Assembly: GCA_049644325.1 (NCBI GenBank)
Contig: JBARRR010000064.1
Location: 1 to 26,363 of the forward strand
DNA: 26,363 nucleotides
Origin: DASZHA01 sp049644325
Lineage (GTDB): Bacteria; Chloroflexota; Dormibacteria; DASZGP01
Reading direction: 5' to 3'
Made by a program: the position numbers and the translations under genes
The notes under the pieces: model-generated
Told to the model about the DNA's origin: nothing
What the model saw: the letters and a program-made list of their open reading frames with translations, nothing else
The model's database searches: none
Shown: piece after piece, positions 14,003-21,411 of the stretch
Layout: every line of letters starts with the position of its first letter
How positions within the stretch are numbered: position 1 is the first letter of the stretch

Positions 14003-14908
14003 TCACCACCGCACTCCCATGTCTCGCAGGTCGGCGATCGCCTGCTCCACCGCCTCGTGGGGCGCCCCCGCGAGCGATCGTGCCGAAACTCGGTGCAGCT
14101 GCTGGCCGTCGTGGAAGGCCGCGATCAACCTGGTCTCGCCCGACCGAAACTCGACATACACGCCCAGCGGCATGGCGCAGCCGGCGCCGAGGGCCGCGGC
14201 CATGTCCCGCTCGGTCTGCACCGCCAGCGCCGTCTGCAAGTGGTTGAGGATGCGCAGCTCGGTGGCAACCGGGTCGTCCATCCGGCACTGTGCGACGATC
14301 GCGCCCTGGCCCGGTGCCGGGATGCACACGCTCACGGGGATGGGCTCGGCTCCCTCCGGCGAAAGCTCCAGGCGTCGCAGGCCGGCTGCCGCCAGCACCA
14401 GCCCGTCAGCGGCGCCGGCGGTGAGCTTGCCCAGGCGGGTCTCGATGTTGCCGCGGACATGGACGAACTCGGCGCCCGGCCAGGCATCGGCCAGCTGGGT
14501 CCGCCGCCGACTGCTGTCGGTGGCCACGCGGAAGCCATCTCCGGGGCGCTCCAGGCCGATCCCTGAGTAGCGCCGTACCAGGACGTCGTGCGGCTCCTCT
14601 CGGGGCAGGAAGGCGACCAGCTCGAGATCGTCGGCGTCCTCCACAGCGAGGTCCTTGGCGCTGTGGACGGCGACATCGATATCGCCCGCCAGGAGGCGCT
14701 CTTCGATGGCCTTGACGAACACCCCCTGTCCGCCGAAGGCGTCAAGCGGGCGGCTGGCATCGTCGTCGCCCTCGGTGCTGACCACGACCAGCTCCACCTC
14801 GCGGTCAGGGAAGCGGTCGAGGATGGCGCGGCGGACCAGCTCCGCCTGCACCAGCGCCAGGGGCGATCCCCGGCTCCCCAGCCGCAGCGGCCGGGGATCA
14901 GCGGTCAC
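14003..14908 (-). CDS. hemC: Porphobilinogen deaminase (hydroxymethylbilane synthase)
   Basis: A 301-aa enzyme polymerising four porphobilinogens. It has LRLGSRGSPLALVQAELV, DVAVHSAKDL, RRRTQLADAWPGAEFVHVRGNIETRLGKL, GQGAIVAQ and the cofactor-attachment GAGCAMPLG with Cys244. The essential aspartate is Asp86 in HSAKDL. Two oddities: the usual HS(L/M)KD(V/L/M)P is here HSAKDLA, with Ala at the third position and no proline. The remaining motifs are normal, so it is likely active. The GTG start overlaps the hemA stop as GTGA. Confidence 0.96.
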   Translation of the reverse strand: MTADPRPLRLGSRGSPLALVQAELVRRAILDRFPDREVELVVVSTEGDDDASRPLDAFGGQGVFVKAIEERLLAGDIDVAVHSAKDLAVEDADDLELVAFLPREEPHDVLVRRYSGIGLERPGDGFRVATDSSRRRTQLADAWPGAEFVHVRGNIETRLGKLTAGAADGLVLAAAGLRRLELSPEGAEPIPVSVCIPAPGQGAIVAQCRMDDPVATELRILNHLQTALAVQTERDMAAALGAGCAMPLGVYVEFRSGETRLIAAFHDGQQLHRVSARSLAGAPHEAVEQAIADLRDMGVRW

Positions 14909-16173
14909 TCGACCCCCTCGGCCTCGCCCAGGCCCAGCATCCGCCGGGCGCGGTCCAGTGCGGCGGGATCGCGAGCGCTGTCGCGAAGGTAGAGGATGGG
15001 ATCGTGCAGCAGTCGCGCCGTGATGGCGCGCGTGACCCGGTCGACCTCGTCCTGCTGCTCGGGCGTCAAGCTCGCCGGCACCGAGCGCAGCAGCCTTTGG
15101 CGGCGGGCCTCCATGGAACCCACCAGGGCGGTGATCGCTGGGTCGGCCCGGCGCTGGCCGAGGTCGGCTCGAGCTCGCCCCACCTCGTCGGCGACGATGG
15201 CCTCGGCCACCGGCATGTCCTCCCAGCGACCCGCGAAAGCCGCCTGGGTGGCGGCGCCCAGGTCGTCGATGTTGGAGAGGTGCACGCCGGCAACCTCGAC
15301 CACGTCAGGAGACACATCGCGCGGCACCGCCAGGTCGAGCAGGAAGAGCGGGCGCCCGCCGCGCGCGGCCATCAGGCGCTCGGCCATCGGCCGTCCGATG
15401 ATGTGGTCCGGCGAGCTGCTGGAGGTGACGATCAGGTCGGACTCGACCGCCGCCTCCTCGATATCCGCGTGGGAAATGGCCACCGTGGGCACCCGGGCCG
15501 GCATCTCCGAGGCCAGCGTGGCGGCCCGCTCCCTGGTGCGGTTGCTGAAGAAGAGGCGGCCCATCCCGGCGGCAGCGAGGCTGCGCGCCGTGGCGCCCGC
15601 CATCTTGCCGGCGCCTACGATCAGGGCGCTACGGCCGGTGAGATCACCCAGCTTGGCCTGGGCCTGGACGACCGCGGCCTGGCCGAAGCCGACAGGGCGG
15701 CGCCCGATCTCCGTCTCGGAGCGGACGCGTTTGGCGACGTTGACCGCCCGCTGCATCAGGAACTCAAGCCCCGGGTCAAGGCTCATCGCCTCCCGCGCGT
15801 CGGCCATCGCCGCCTTGAACTGCCCCAGGATCTGCGACTCGCCGATGACAACCGAGTCGAGACCGGCCGGCACCCTGAAGAGGTGGGCGATGGCGGCCTC
15901 CCGGTCGAGGCTGTAGGCGTGGCCCAGCCAGGCGTCGAGGGCATCGATCTCGGCCAGGAGTCGCCGGACCTCGGCCCGAGCGACCTCGGGGTCGTCAGCC
16001 ATGAGGTAGAACTCAGTGCGGCCGCAGGTGCAGAGGATCGCGGCACCATTCAGGCCAGGCGCCGACCCGATGGTGGTGAGCCACTCGCGCAGACCCTCGC
16101 CATCGATGAAGAGCCGCTCGCGGACATCGAGCGGGGCGACCCGGTGGCTGACGCCCTCAATCAGCAGTGACAC
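14905..16173 (-). CDS. hemA: Glutamyl-tRNA reductase
   Basis: A 422-aa enzyme reducing glutamyl-tRNA(Glu) to glutamate-1-semialdehyde with NADPH, first committed step of the C5 route. I start it at GTG 16173, which places the catalytic cysteine at exactly residue 50 as in the family, in ILCTCGRTEFY. The usual STCNR is altered to CTCGR. The NADPH domain has LIVGAGKMAGATARSLAAAG and FFSNRTRERA. VVIGESQILGQFKAAMADAR and LDLAVPRDVSPDV are typical. The C-terminal dimerisation domain is complete. It follows the polyprenyl synthase after 25 bp. Confidence 0.95.
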   Translation of the reverse strand: MSLLIEGVSHRVAPLDVRERLFIDGEGLREWLTTIGSAPGLNGAAILCTCGRTEFYLMADDPEVARAEVRRLLAEIDALDAWLGHAYSLDREAAIAHLFRVPAGLDSVVIGESQILGQFKAAMADAREAMSLDPGLEFLMQRAVNVAKRVRSETEIGRRPVGFGQAAVVQAQAKLGDLTGRSALIVGAGKMAGATARSLAAAGMGRLFFSNRTRERAATLASEMPARVPTVAISHADIEEAAVESDLIVTSSSSPDHIIGRPMAERLMAARGGRPLFLLDLAVPRDVSPDVVEVAGVHLSNIDDLGAATQAAFAGRWEDMPVAEAIVADEVGRARADLGQRRADPAITALVGSMEARRQRLLRSVPASLTPEQQDEVDRVTRAITARLLHDPILYLRDSARDPAALDRARRMLGLGEAEGVE

Positions 16174-16198
16174 GGCATCGAGTTTATCCAGCCCGTGG

Positions 16199-17146
16199 TC
16201 AAGCGCGTCGCGTGGCCAGGCTGGTGGCCAGCTCCTCGAGGGCGGCCCGGTCGGGACCCTCGGGGAAGACGCTGAGCGCGGCGATGGCGTCGCTGGTGAG
16301 CTGGTCTGCCAGCTCCGCGCAGCGTTCCACGGCCCCACTTCGCCTGACCGCCTGGATCACGGCGCCGAAGTCGCCCCGCTCCCGCGCCGAGGCCAGGATC
16401 GCTTCCATCGGCGCGGGCGACAGGTCCATTGCCAGGATCAGGGGCAGCGTCACCGTTCCCTCCCGGATGTCGCTGGCGGCCGGCTTGCCAATGCTGTCCT
16501 CGCTCCCGGTGTAGTCGAGGACGTCGTCGACGACCTGGAACGCCAGCCCCAGGTTGCGCCCGTAGGTCCGCGCCGCGAGGACCTGCGCCTCCTCCCCACC
16601 GCTGACCAGCACCGCCGACGCACAGGCCGCCGCGATCAGGCTGGCGGTCTTCTGCTCGATGGTGCGGAGGTAGTCGTCCTTGGTCTGCGACAGGTCGAAG
16701 CGGCGCTGCTGCTGCTCGAGCTCACCACGGACCATGGCGTCGAGCGCGCTGAAGACGTGGTGGGCGGCGAGCGGGTGCTCCGCCTCGGCCAGGTGGACCC
16801 CACAGCGGGCGACGTACAGGTCGCCGACCAGGATGGCGACCTCGATGCTGTGCTCGAGGTGTAGCGACGGCCGGCCGCGCCGGCTCTCGGCGCTGTCGAT
16901 GATGTCGTCGTGGACCAGCGTTGCGGTGTGCAGCATCTCGACCGCCAGGGCCAGCTCCCCCACCGGCCGCGCGCCCCCGGCGCAGAGGGAGCCGAAGCGG
17001 TAGACCAGGATGGGCCGCACTCGCTTGCCGCCTGACTCCAGCACGTGCAGCAATGACGCGTGCAGCGCCACCGGGCTGTCGGCCAGGGCGGAGTGGCGCA
17101 ACCGGTGCTCGAACTCGACCGGGTCGAACTCCAGTCCAGCGGTCAT
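16199..17146 (-). CDS. Trans-polyprenyl diphosphate synthase
   Basis: A 315-aa isoprenoid chain-elongating enzyme, likely making the side chain of menaquinone or a related polyprenyl diphosphate. It has GGKRVRPILVYRFG for the diphosphate, and the first aspartate-rich motif in LVHDDIIDSAESRRGRPSLH (residues 80-84). EQKTASLIAAACASA follows, then the second motif FQVVDDVLDYTGSEDSIGKPAASDIREGTVTLPLILAM (207-211). All Mg-binding aspartates are present. Product length cannot be read from the sequence. I start at the ATG at 17146, since the upstream extension overlaps the opposite-strand zinc-ribbon gene. It heads the hemA-C-D-B run. Confidence 0.93.
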   Translation of the reverse strand: MTAGLEFDPVEFEHRLRHSALADSPVALHASLLHVLESGGKRVRPILVYRFGSLCAGGARPVGELALAVEMLHTATLVHDDIIDSAESRRGRPSLHLEHSIEVAILVGDLYVARCGVHLAEAEHPLAAHHVFSALDAMVRGELEQQQRRFDLSQTKDDYLRTIEQKTASLIAAACASAVLVSGGEEAQVLAARTYGRNLGLAFQVVDDVLDYTGSEDSIGKPAASDIREGTVTLPLILAMDLSPAPMEAILASARERGDFGAVIQAVRRSGAVERCAELADQLTSDAIAALSVFPEGPDRAALEELATSLATRRA

Positions 17147-17179
17147 CGACGAAGGATAGGCTTCCCTGATAATCAGGCC
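17146..17179. promoter_or_regulatory. Divergent promoter region with a 13-bp palindrome, likely leaderless starts
   Basis: CCTGAT-A-ATCAGG (17165-17177) is a perfect dyad in the 33-bp gap between divergent genes. On the plus strand TCGACG (17146-17151), 16 bases, and GATAAT (17168-17173) form a fair promoter whose start would fall at or next to the ATG at 17180. On the minus strand TATCCT (17158-17153) stands six bases before the ATG at 17146. Neither gene has a good Shine-Dalgarno, so both mRNAs may be leaderless. Confidence 0.4.
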
Positions 17180-17449
17180 ATGGCGCCGCTGTTGATGTAC
17201 TGCTGGAAGTGCAGCCATCAGTTCCCCGAGACCGCGATTGTGTGCCCGCGATGCGGCGCCGCCAACGCCCCGGGGCAGAGTTATGCTACGCCGCCCACCG
17301 TTGGCAGCCCGCGCGCCCGAGAGCTGGAGAAGGCCTGGACCGCCACCCACCAGCGCGGCCGCCACGTCCCCGGCGCGGTCTCGCTTGCCATCGTGGTGGG
17401 CGTCTTCATCCTGATCGGCGTAATCCTTGGCCTGGTTTTCGGCCACTGA
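17180..17449 (+). CDS. Zinc-ribbon, single-transmembrane small protein
   Basis: An 89-aa protein. The N-terminus forms a compact zinc ribbon: YCWKC (Cys8, Cys11) and VCPRC (Cys22, Cys25). A polar linker follows, then one hydrophobic helix at about residues 65-88 (SLAIVVGVFILIGVILGLVFG) at the very C-terminus, tail-anchored. Zinc ribbon plus tail anchor suggests a cytoplasmic metal or protein-binding module held at the inner membrane. No family function can be named. I chose the ATG at 17180, with the in-frame ATG at 17195 as alternative. It is transcribed away from the polyprenyl synthase and converges with DUF779. Confidence 0.75.
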   Translation: MAPLLMYCWKCSHQFPETAIVCPRCGAANAPGQSYATPPTVGSPRARELEKAWTATHQRGRHVPGAVSLAIVVGVFILIGVILGLVFGH

Positions 17450-17458
17450 GGAGTCGCC

Positions 17459-17767
17459 CTAGACCAGAACTAGGCGATACCCCAACTCCGACTCGGCGGA
17501 GAAGCTGTCCGATGCCGGGTCCTTGACCGCGTCGATGACCAGCTTGAGCTCCATGTTCTGCCAGAGCCCGTTGTCGATCCAGACCGGCACGCCATCGATC
17601 TCGGCGATCATCCGGTGGTTGGCGGGCGGCGGGTAGTTCTCGAACAGGAACGGGGAGCCGCCATCGCAGCAGCCGGAGCCGAGGACCATTGTCAGTGGTC
17701 CACGGCCGGCCTTGACCTGGTCGAAGAGGGCGCGTGCGCGGTCGGTCAGCTCGACGCTGTCGGCCAT
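17459..17767 (-). CDS. DUF779 family protein, aldehyde dehydrogenase partner
   Basis: A 102-aa protein with the DUF779 hallmark LGSGCCDGGSPF (Cys33, Cys34) and the C-terminal pattern MELKLVIDAVKDPASDSFSAESELGYRLVLV. DUF779 genes usually sit next to aldehyde dehydrogenase genes, as here. The function is unknown; the adjacent cysteines suggest metal or redox chemistry, an inference. The ATG at 17767 lies four bases after the aldehyde dehydrogenase stop, so it is in the same operon. It converges with the zinc-ribbon gene with 9 bp between. Confidence 0.83.
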   Translation of the reverse strand: MADSVELTDRARALFDQVKAGRGPLTMVLGSGCCDGGSPFLFENYPPPANHRMIAEIDGVPVWIDNGLWQNMELKLVIDAVKDPASDSFSAESELGYRLVLV

Positions 17768-17771
17768 CGGT

Positions 17772-19298
17772 CTACGGCAGGAGCGTGTCCCAGACGAAGC
17801 GGTCGGAACGCTGGCTCTGGGCCACGTGGATGTGTTTGGGAATGGTGTACTCCAGCAGGCCGTGCATCCCCAACTCCTTGCCCACGCCCGACTGCTTGTA
17901 GCCGCCAAAGGGCGAAACGTCATTGAGGAGGTGATAGTCGTTGATCCACATCGTGCCGGTTCGAATCGCCTTGGCCACGTTGATGGCCTCGGGGATGTCC
18001 CGCGACCAGACGCCGCCGGCCAGGCCGTAGATGGAGTCGTTGGCGATCTTGATGGCCTCGCCGGTGTCCTTGTAGGTGATCACCGACAGGACGGGACCGA
18101 AGATCTCCTCCTGGGCGATGCGCATGTCGTTGCTGACACCGTCGAAGATGGTGGGCTCGAAGAAGTAGCCCTTGTCCAACCCATCGGGCTGCTTGCCGCC
18201 GAGGACGAGCTTGGCGCCCTCCTGCTTGCCGATCTCGACGTACTTCGTCACGGTTGCCAACTGCGCCTCGGAGACCAAGGGGCCCATGCCCGACTCGAGA
18301 TCGTCGGCGGGACCGACGACGATCTCCTTGGTGCGCGCGATCAAGCGCTCCAGCACCTCGTCGTGCTTGCTCTCGTGGACCAGGAGCCGAGTGCCCGACT
18401 CGCAGATCTGCCCCTGGTGCCAGAAGGTGGCGATCAGGGATCCGTCGATGGCGAGGTCGAGGTCGGCATCCGGCAGCAGGATGTTGGCCGACTTGCCGCC
18501 CAGCTCCAGGGTCACCTTCTTGACGGTGCCACTGGCCAGCTGCATGATGCGGCGTCCGACTTCGGTGCTGCCGGTGAAGGCGACCTTGTCGACCTCGGGG
18601 TTGGCCGCGATCTCCTCACCGACGGCCGCGCCGGGCCCGGTGACTAGGTTGATCACGCCCTTGGGGAACAGCCCGGTCTCATCCAGCGCCCTGATCAGCT
18701 CGAGCGCGGTCAGGGTGGTGTTGGATGCGGGTTTGAGGACCACCGAGTTGCCGGTGACCAGCGCCGGGGCCAGCTTCCAGCAGGCCATCATGAAGGGGAA
18801 GTTCCAGGGGATGATCTGGCCGCAGACGCCCTGGGGCTCGCGGTTGATGAAGTTCCACGACACCGCCGGCATGTCGACCCACGGCAGGGGCTCGTACTCC
18901 TTGATCTCGCCGCCCTGGGCCACCAGTGACCGGAAGTGCTCCAACCCCGTGGGGACGTGGGCCAGGTTCGCCAGGCGCAGGGTCACGCCGGCGTCGGCCG
19001 ACTCGATGCCCGCCCAGTCACGCTCGACGGCGACCTCGGCGAGGTGCTTGAACGCCTGGAGAAGGATGTCGCTGCGCTGCTTGAAGGACTTACTCGCCCA
19101 CTCACCCTTGTCGAAGCTGCGCCGCGCCGCCGCGATCGCCGCCTGGGCGTCCTCGCGGGTGCCCTTGGGAATGTTGGCGATGACCTCCTCATTCGACGGG
19201 TTGATGCTGGGGAACGTCTCGCCGCTGGAGGCGTCTCTCCACTCACCATCGATATAGAGCTGGTAGGTCTTGACCTGCTCGGAGACTGCGGTAGCCAA
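17772..19298 (-). CDS. NAD(P)-dependent aldehyde dehydrogenase
   Basis: A 508-aa enzyme oxidising an aldehyde to the carboxylate. TTG at 19298 is the start, with an excellent GGGAGG eight bases upstream; an in-frame extension to 19403 lacks support. It has IPWNFPFMMACWKLAPAL (Asn166), GNSVVLKPA, FTGSTEVGRRI, LELGGKSANIL (Glu265) and GQICESGTR with the catalytic Cys299. EEIFGPVLSV and PFGGYKQSGVGKELG follow near the C-terminus. The substrate is not clear; it resembles the betaine/amino-aldehyde branch more than ExaC. The partner gene is DUF779. Confidence 0.93.
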   Translation of the reverse strand: MATAVSEQVKTYQLYIDGEWRDASSGETFPSINPSNEEVIANIPKGTREDAQAAIAAARRSFDKGEWASKSFKQRSDILLQAFKHLAEVAVERDWAGIESADAGVTLRLANLAHVPTGLEHFRSLVAQGGEIKEYEPLPWVDMPAVSWNFINREPQGVCGQIIPWNFPFMMACWKLAPALVTGNSVVLKPASNTTLTALELIRALDETGLFPKGVINLVTGPGAAVGEEIAANPEVDKVAFTGSTEVGRRIMQLASGTVKKVTLELGGKSANILLPDADLDLAIDGSLIATFWHQGQICESGTRLLVHESKHDEVLERLIARTKEIVVGPADDLESGMGPLVSEAQLATVTKYVEIGKQEGAKLVLGGKQPDGLDKGYFFEPTIFDGVSNDMRIAQEEIFGPVLSVITYKDTGEAIKIANDSIYGLAGGVWSRDIPEAINVAKAIRTGTMWINDYHLLNDVSPFGGYKQSGVGKELGMHGLLEYTIPKHIHVAQSQRSDRFVWDTLLP

Positions 19299-19437
19299 GG
19301 GCTGATCCTCCCGAAAGTGCCCGCCGAGACGCGCCATCAGAGCGCAACCAACGTGCTGTACTGGTGAGCCCATACTACTGCGGCCCTGTTGGCCAAGTTC
19401 CAAGGTGCGGTTAAGAAGGAGCCATTAGGATTTCGCC

Positions 19438-20112
19438 GTGGCCAGCCGCAAGAACCAAGCCAAGCAAGTACGCCTGGACGCACGCGCCGCGCAGATCAAG
19501 GCGCAAGCGCAGCGGGAGGCCAGGACGCGGAACATCGTGATCGCCGTTTTCGTGGTCCTGATCGTCGGCGGCAGCGGCGCGCTCTACTTCCTGAACAATC
19601 CCCCATCGTTCCTCACCGGCAACAACAGCAGCAGCACCCAGGCGGGTGCGGCCTACGACGTCGCGGATGAGGGCCACAACCACGTCCCTGACGGCACCCA
19701 GGTCGCGTACAAGCACCTGCCTCCCTCGTCAGGTGACCACTACTCGTCAAGCCTTGGTCCCCTGCCCTGGAACACGTACAACAACCCGGTCCAGCCGGAG
19801 TCCTTCGTGCACAACCTGGAGCACGGTGGCGTGGTGATGGTCTACAAGTGCACAGGTACGGAGTGCGACGCCATGTACAAGCAGGCCCAGGACGTGTTCT
19901 CCAAGCTGCCGCCCAAGCTGGAGCCGGTAAACCCCCAAGGCGCCCAGCAGATCCAGGAGGTGAAGTTCCTGTCCACTCCCTACCAGGGCATGTCGCCGAA
20001 GGTGGCTCTGCTCGCCTGGGACAAGGAGCAGGACATTAGCTCCATCGACCTGGCCACGATTCAGGCCTTCTACACGCAGTACGGCGACCACGGCCGGGAA
20101 GATCTACCTTAG
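19438..20112 (+). CDS. DUF3105 family, single-pass membrane protein
   Basis: A 224-aa protein. A basic N-terminus (residues 1-32) precedes one transmembrane helix at 33-52, so the rest is extracytoplasmic. The DUF3105 core is rich in histidines: GHNHVPDG (His80, His82), His93, SSGDHY (His101) and VHNLEHGGVVMVY (His125, His129). Cys138 and Cys143 may form a disulfide. This spacing suggests a metal site, although the family has no known function. The GTG start has AGGA seven bases upstream. It is followed after four bases by a VIT-family transporter, suggesting a joint role in metal handling. Confidence 0.85.
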   Translation: MASRKNQAKQVRLDARAAQIKAQAQREARTRNIVIAVFVVLIVGGSGALYFLNNPPSFLTGNNSSSTQAGAAYDVADEGHNHVPDGTQVAYKHLPPSSGDHYSSSLGPLPWNTYNNPVQPESFVHNLEHGGVVMVYKCTGTECDAMYKQAQDVFSKLPPKLEPVNPQGAQQIQEVKFLSTPYQGMSPKVALLAWDKEQDISSIDLATIQAFYTQYGDHGREDLP

Positions 20113-20116
20113 GCGT

Positions 20117-20938
20117 ATGAACGCCATCGAGCCGGATGAGGTGTCCGCGGCTCGACAAGCCGCCGGGGGCGATGCATCGATCGAGGCGGCCGCCCACATC
20201 GACGTCACCCGGGCCCGGGTCGCCGCACGCAGCCGCGTCCGGGAGATCATCTTCGGCACCCAGGACGGCCTGCTGACCACGCTGGGGCTCGTCAGTGGCG
20301 TCGGCAGCGCCACCACCAATCGCTACACCATCCTGGTCGCCGGTATGGCGGGATCGCTGGCGGGCATGATCGCGATGGGCGCCGGAGCCTATATCTCCAG
20401 CAAGTCCCAGCTGGAGGTGGCCGAGGCCGAGGTGGCCCGCGAGCGAGCCGAGCTCGAGTTCCATCCCGAGCGCGAGCTGGAGGAGCTGGTCCATCTCTTC
20501 CAGAGCGAGGGCCTGCCCGAGCGAGACGCGCGGCTGGTGGCGGAGAAAATCGCCGAACGCCCCGAGGCGATGCTCAAGGCCATGACCGAGAAGGAGCTGG
20601 GCATCTCTCTCGACAGCAGCCAGCCACGGAGAGAGGCGCTGGTGATGGCACTGGCCTTCCTGGTGGGGGCGATCGTGCCACTGGCGCCCTGGTTCTTCGC
20701 CGGCACCGAGCACGTCATCAAGCTCGCGACTCTCGACATCAGTCCAGCCCTGGTGCTCAGCGTCAGCGCCACCATCGTCGTGCTCCTGGCGATGGGCGCG
20801 GGCAAGGCCCGGGTGGCCCACGCCAGCATCATCCGGGGCGCGCTGGAGATCGTCGGCATCGGGCTCCTGGCCGCGATCACTGGATACATCCTGGGGTCTT
20901 TCCTGCCCTACCTGCTGGGCGCCTCGGCCGTCCCTTAG
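20117..20938 (+). CDS. VIT1/CCC1-family transporter (Fe/Mn)
   Basis: A 273-aa membrane protein of the VIT1/CCC1 family, which moves Fe2+ or Mn2+ out of the cytosol. The N-terminal helix RSRVREIIFGTQDGLLTTLGLVSGV is diagnostic. Hydrophobic helices follow around 71-93, 175-195, 210-227 and 240-270. Between helices 2 and 3 lies an acidic, helical cytoplasmic region (residues 98-160, rich in Glu), the family's metal-binding domain. The start is ATG at 20117, four bases after DUF3105. Confidence 0.9.
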   Translation: MNAIEPDEVSAARQAAGGDASIEAAAHIDVTRARVAARSRVREIIFGTQDGLLTTLGLVSGVGSATTNRYTILVAGMAGSLAGMIAMGAGAYISSKSQLEVAEAEVARERAELEFHPERELEELVHLFQSEGLPERDARLVAEKIAERPEAMLKAMTEKELGISLDSSQPRREALVMALAFLVGAIVPLAPWFFAGTEHVIKLATLDISPALVLSVSATIVVLLAMGAGKARVAHASIIRGALEIVGIGLLAAITGYILGSFLPYLLGASAVP

Positions 20939-21007
20939 AGCAATGAAACCCTGGGGCCGGGCGTCGTAGTTGGTGTGACGACCACCGTCGTATTCACCTG
21001 AACGCTG

Positions 21008-21045
21008 TGATAAACTCCCGCAGCTTTTACCCAGGTAGGGAGAGG
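21008..21045 (+). promoter_or_regulatory. Candidate extended -10 promoter and Shine-Dalgarno of the 117-aa gene
   Basis: TGATAAACT (21008-21016) matches the extended -10 form TGnTATAAT at most positions; there is no clear -35. A GGGAGAGG (21038-21045) stands 12 bases before the ATG at 21058, a long but usable spacing. The 119-bp gap after the VIT stop shows nothing else definite. Confidence 0.35.
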
Positions 21046-21057
21046 TAACTTAATAGG

Positions 21058-21411
21058 ATGCCGCAACGAACGCCGCCACTCGATCAACTACGCGTCGAAT
21101 TCCAGAACCGCCATTCCGGTCTGATGACCGACCTCCTGGCCCAGTACACCCGCTTCGTCGAGGAGTCGCCGCCACTGGGCGAGCGCCAGATGCCAGAGCG
21201 GCTGCAGCACCTTCTACGGATGGTGCGTGTCACCGGCCGCAACTTCCTCAATGAGCGCGCCGCGCTGGTCGAGGCCACCGGCCTTGATCGGGACAAAGTG
21301 CTGGACATGCTGATTGACGACGCAGACGCGTGGCTCAAGAAGCACGGTCCCGCCCAGAAGAAGTGGGTGGCACCCTTCACCGAGCTGGCCGCAACTCCCG
21401 CCAAGCGCTAA
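21058..21411 (+). CDS. Uncharacterised 117-aa protein
   Basis: I do not recognise a family. The predicted protein is mostly helical, soluble, and without signal or transmembrane segment. It begins with a Pro-rich stretch, then a run of helices (NRHSGLMTDLLAQYTRFVEE, RLQHLLRMVRVTGRNFLN, LDRDKVLDMLIDDADAWLKKHG) and a basic C-terminus. Codon use and G+C match its neighbours, and a good Shine-Dalgarno precedes it, so it looks like a real gene. It is likely its own transcription unit. Its stop overlaps that of pgl on the opposite strand (shared CTAA). Confidence 0.7.
   Translation: MPQRTPPLDQLRVEFQNRHSGLMTDLLAQYTRFVEESPPLGERQMPERLQHLLRMVRVTGRNFLNERAALVEATGLDRDKVLDMLIDDADAWLKKHGPAQKKWVAPFTELAATPAKR

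Noticed and set aside
15004..16170. 388-codon frame opposite hemA
   Set aside because: Antisense shadow of HemA, which has all its motifs on the other strand.
17147..17446. N-terminal extension of the polyprenyl synthase frame
   Set aside because: It overlaps the zinc-ribbon gene on the other strand and has no family similarity.
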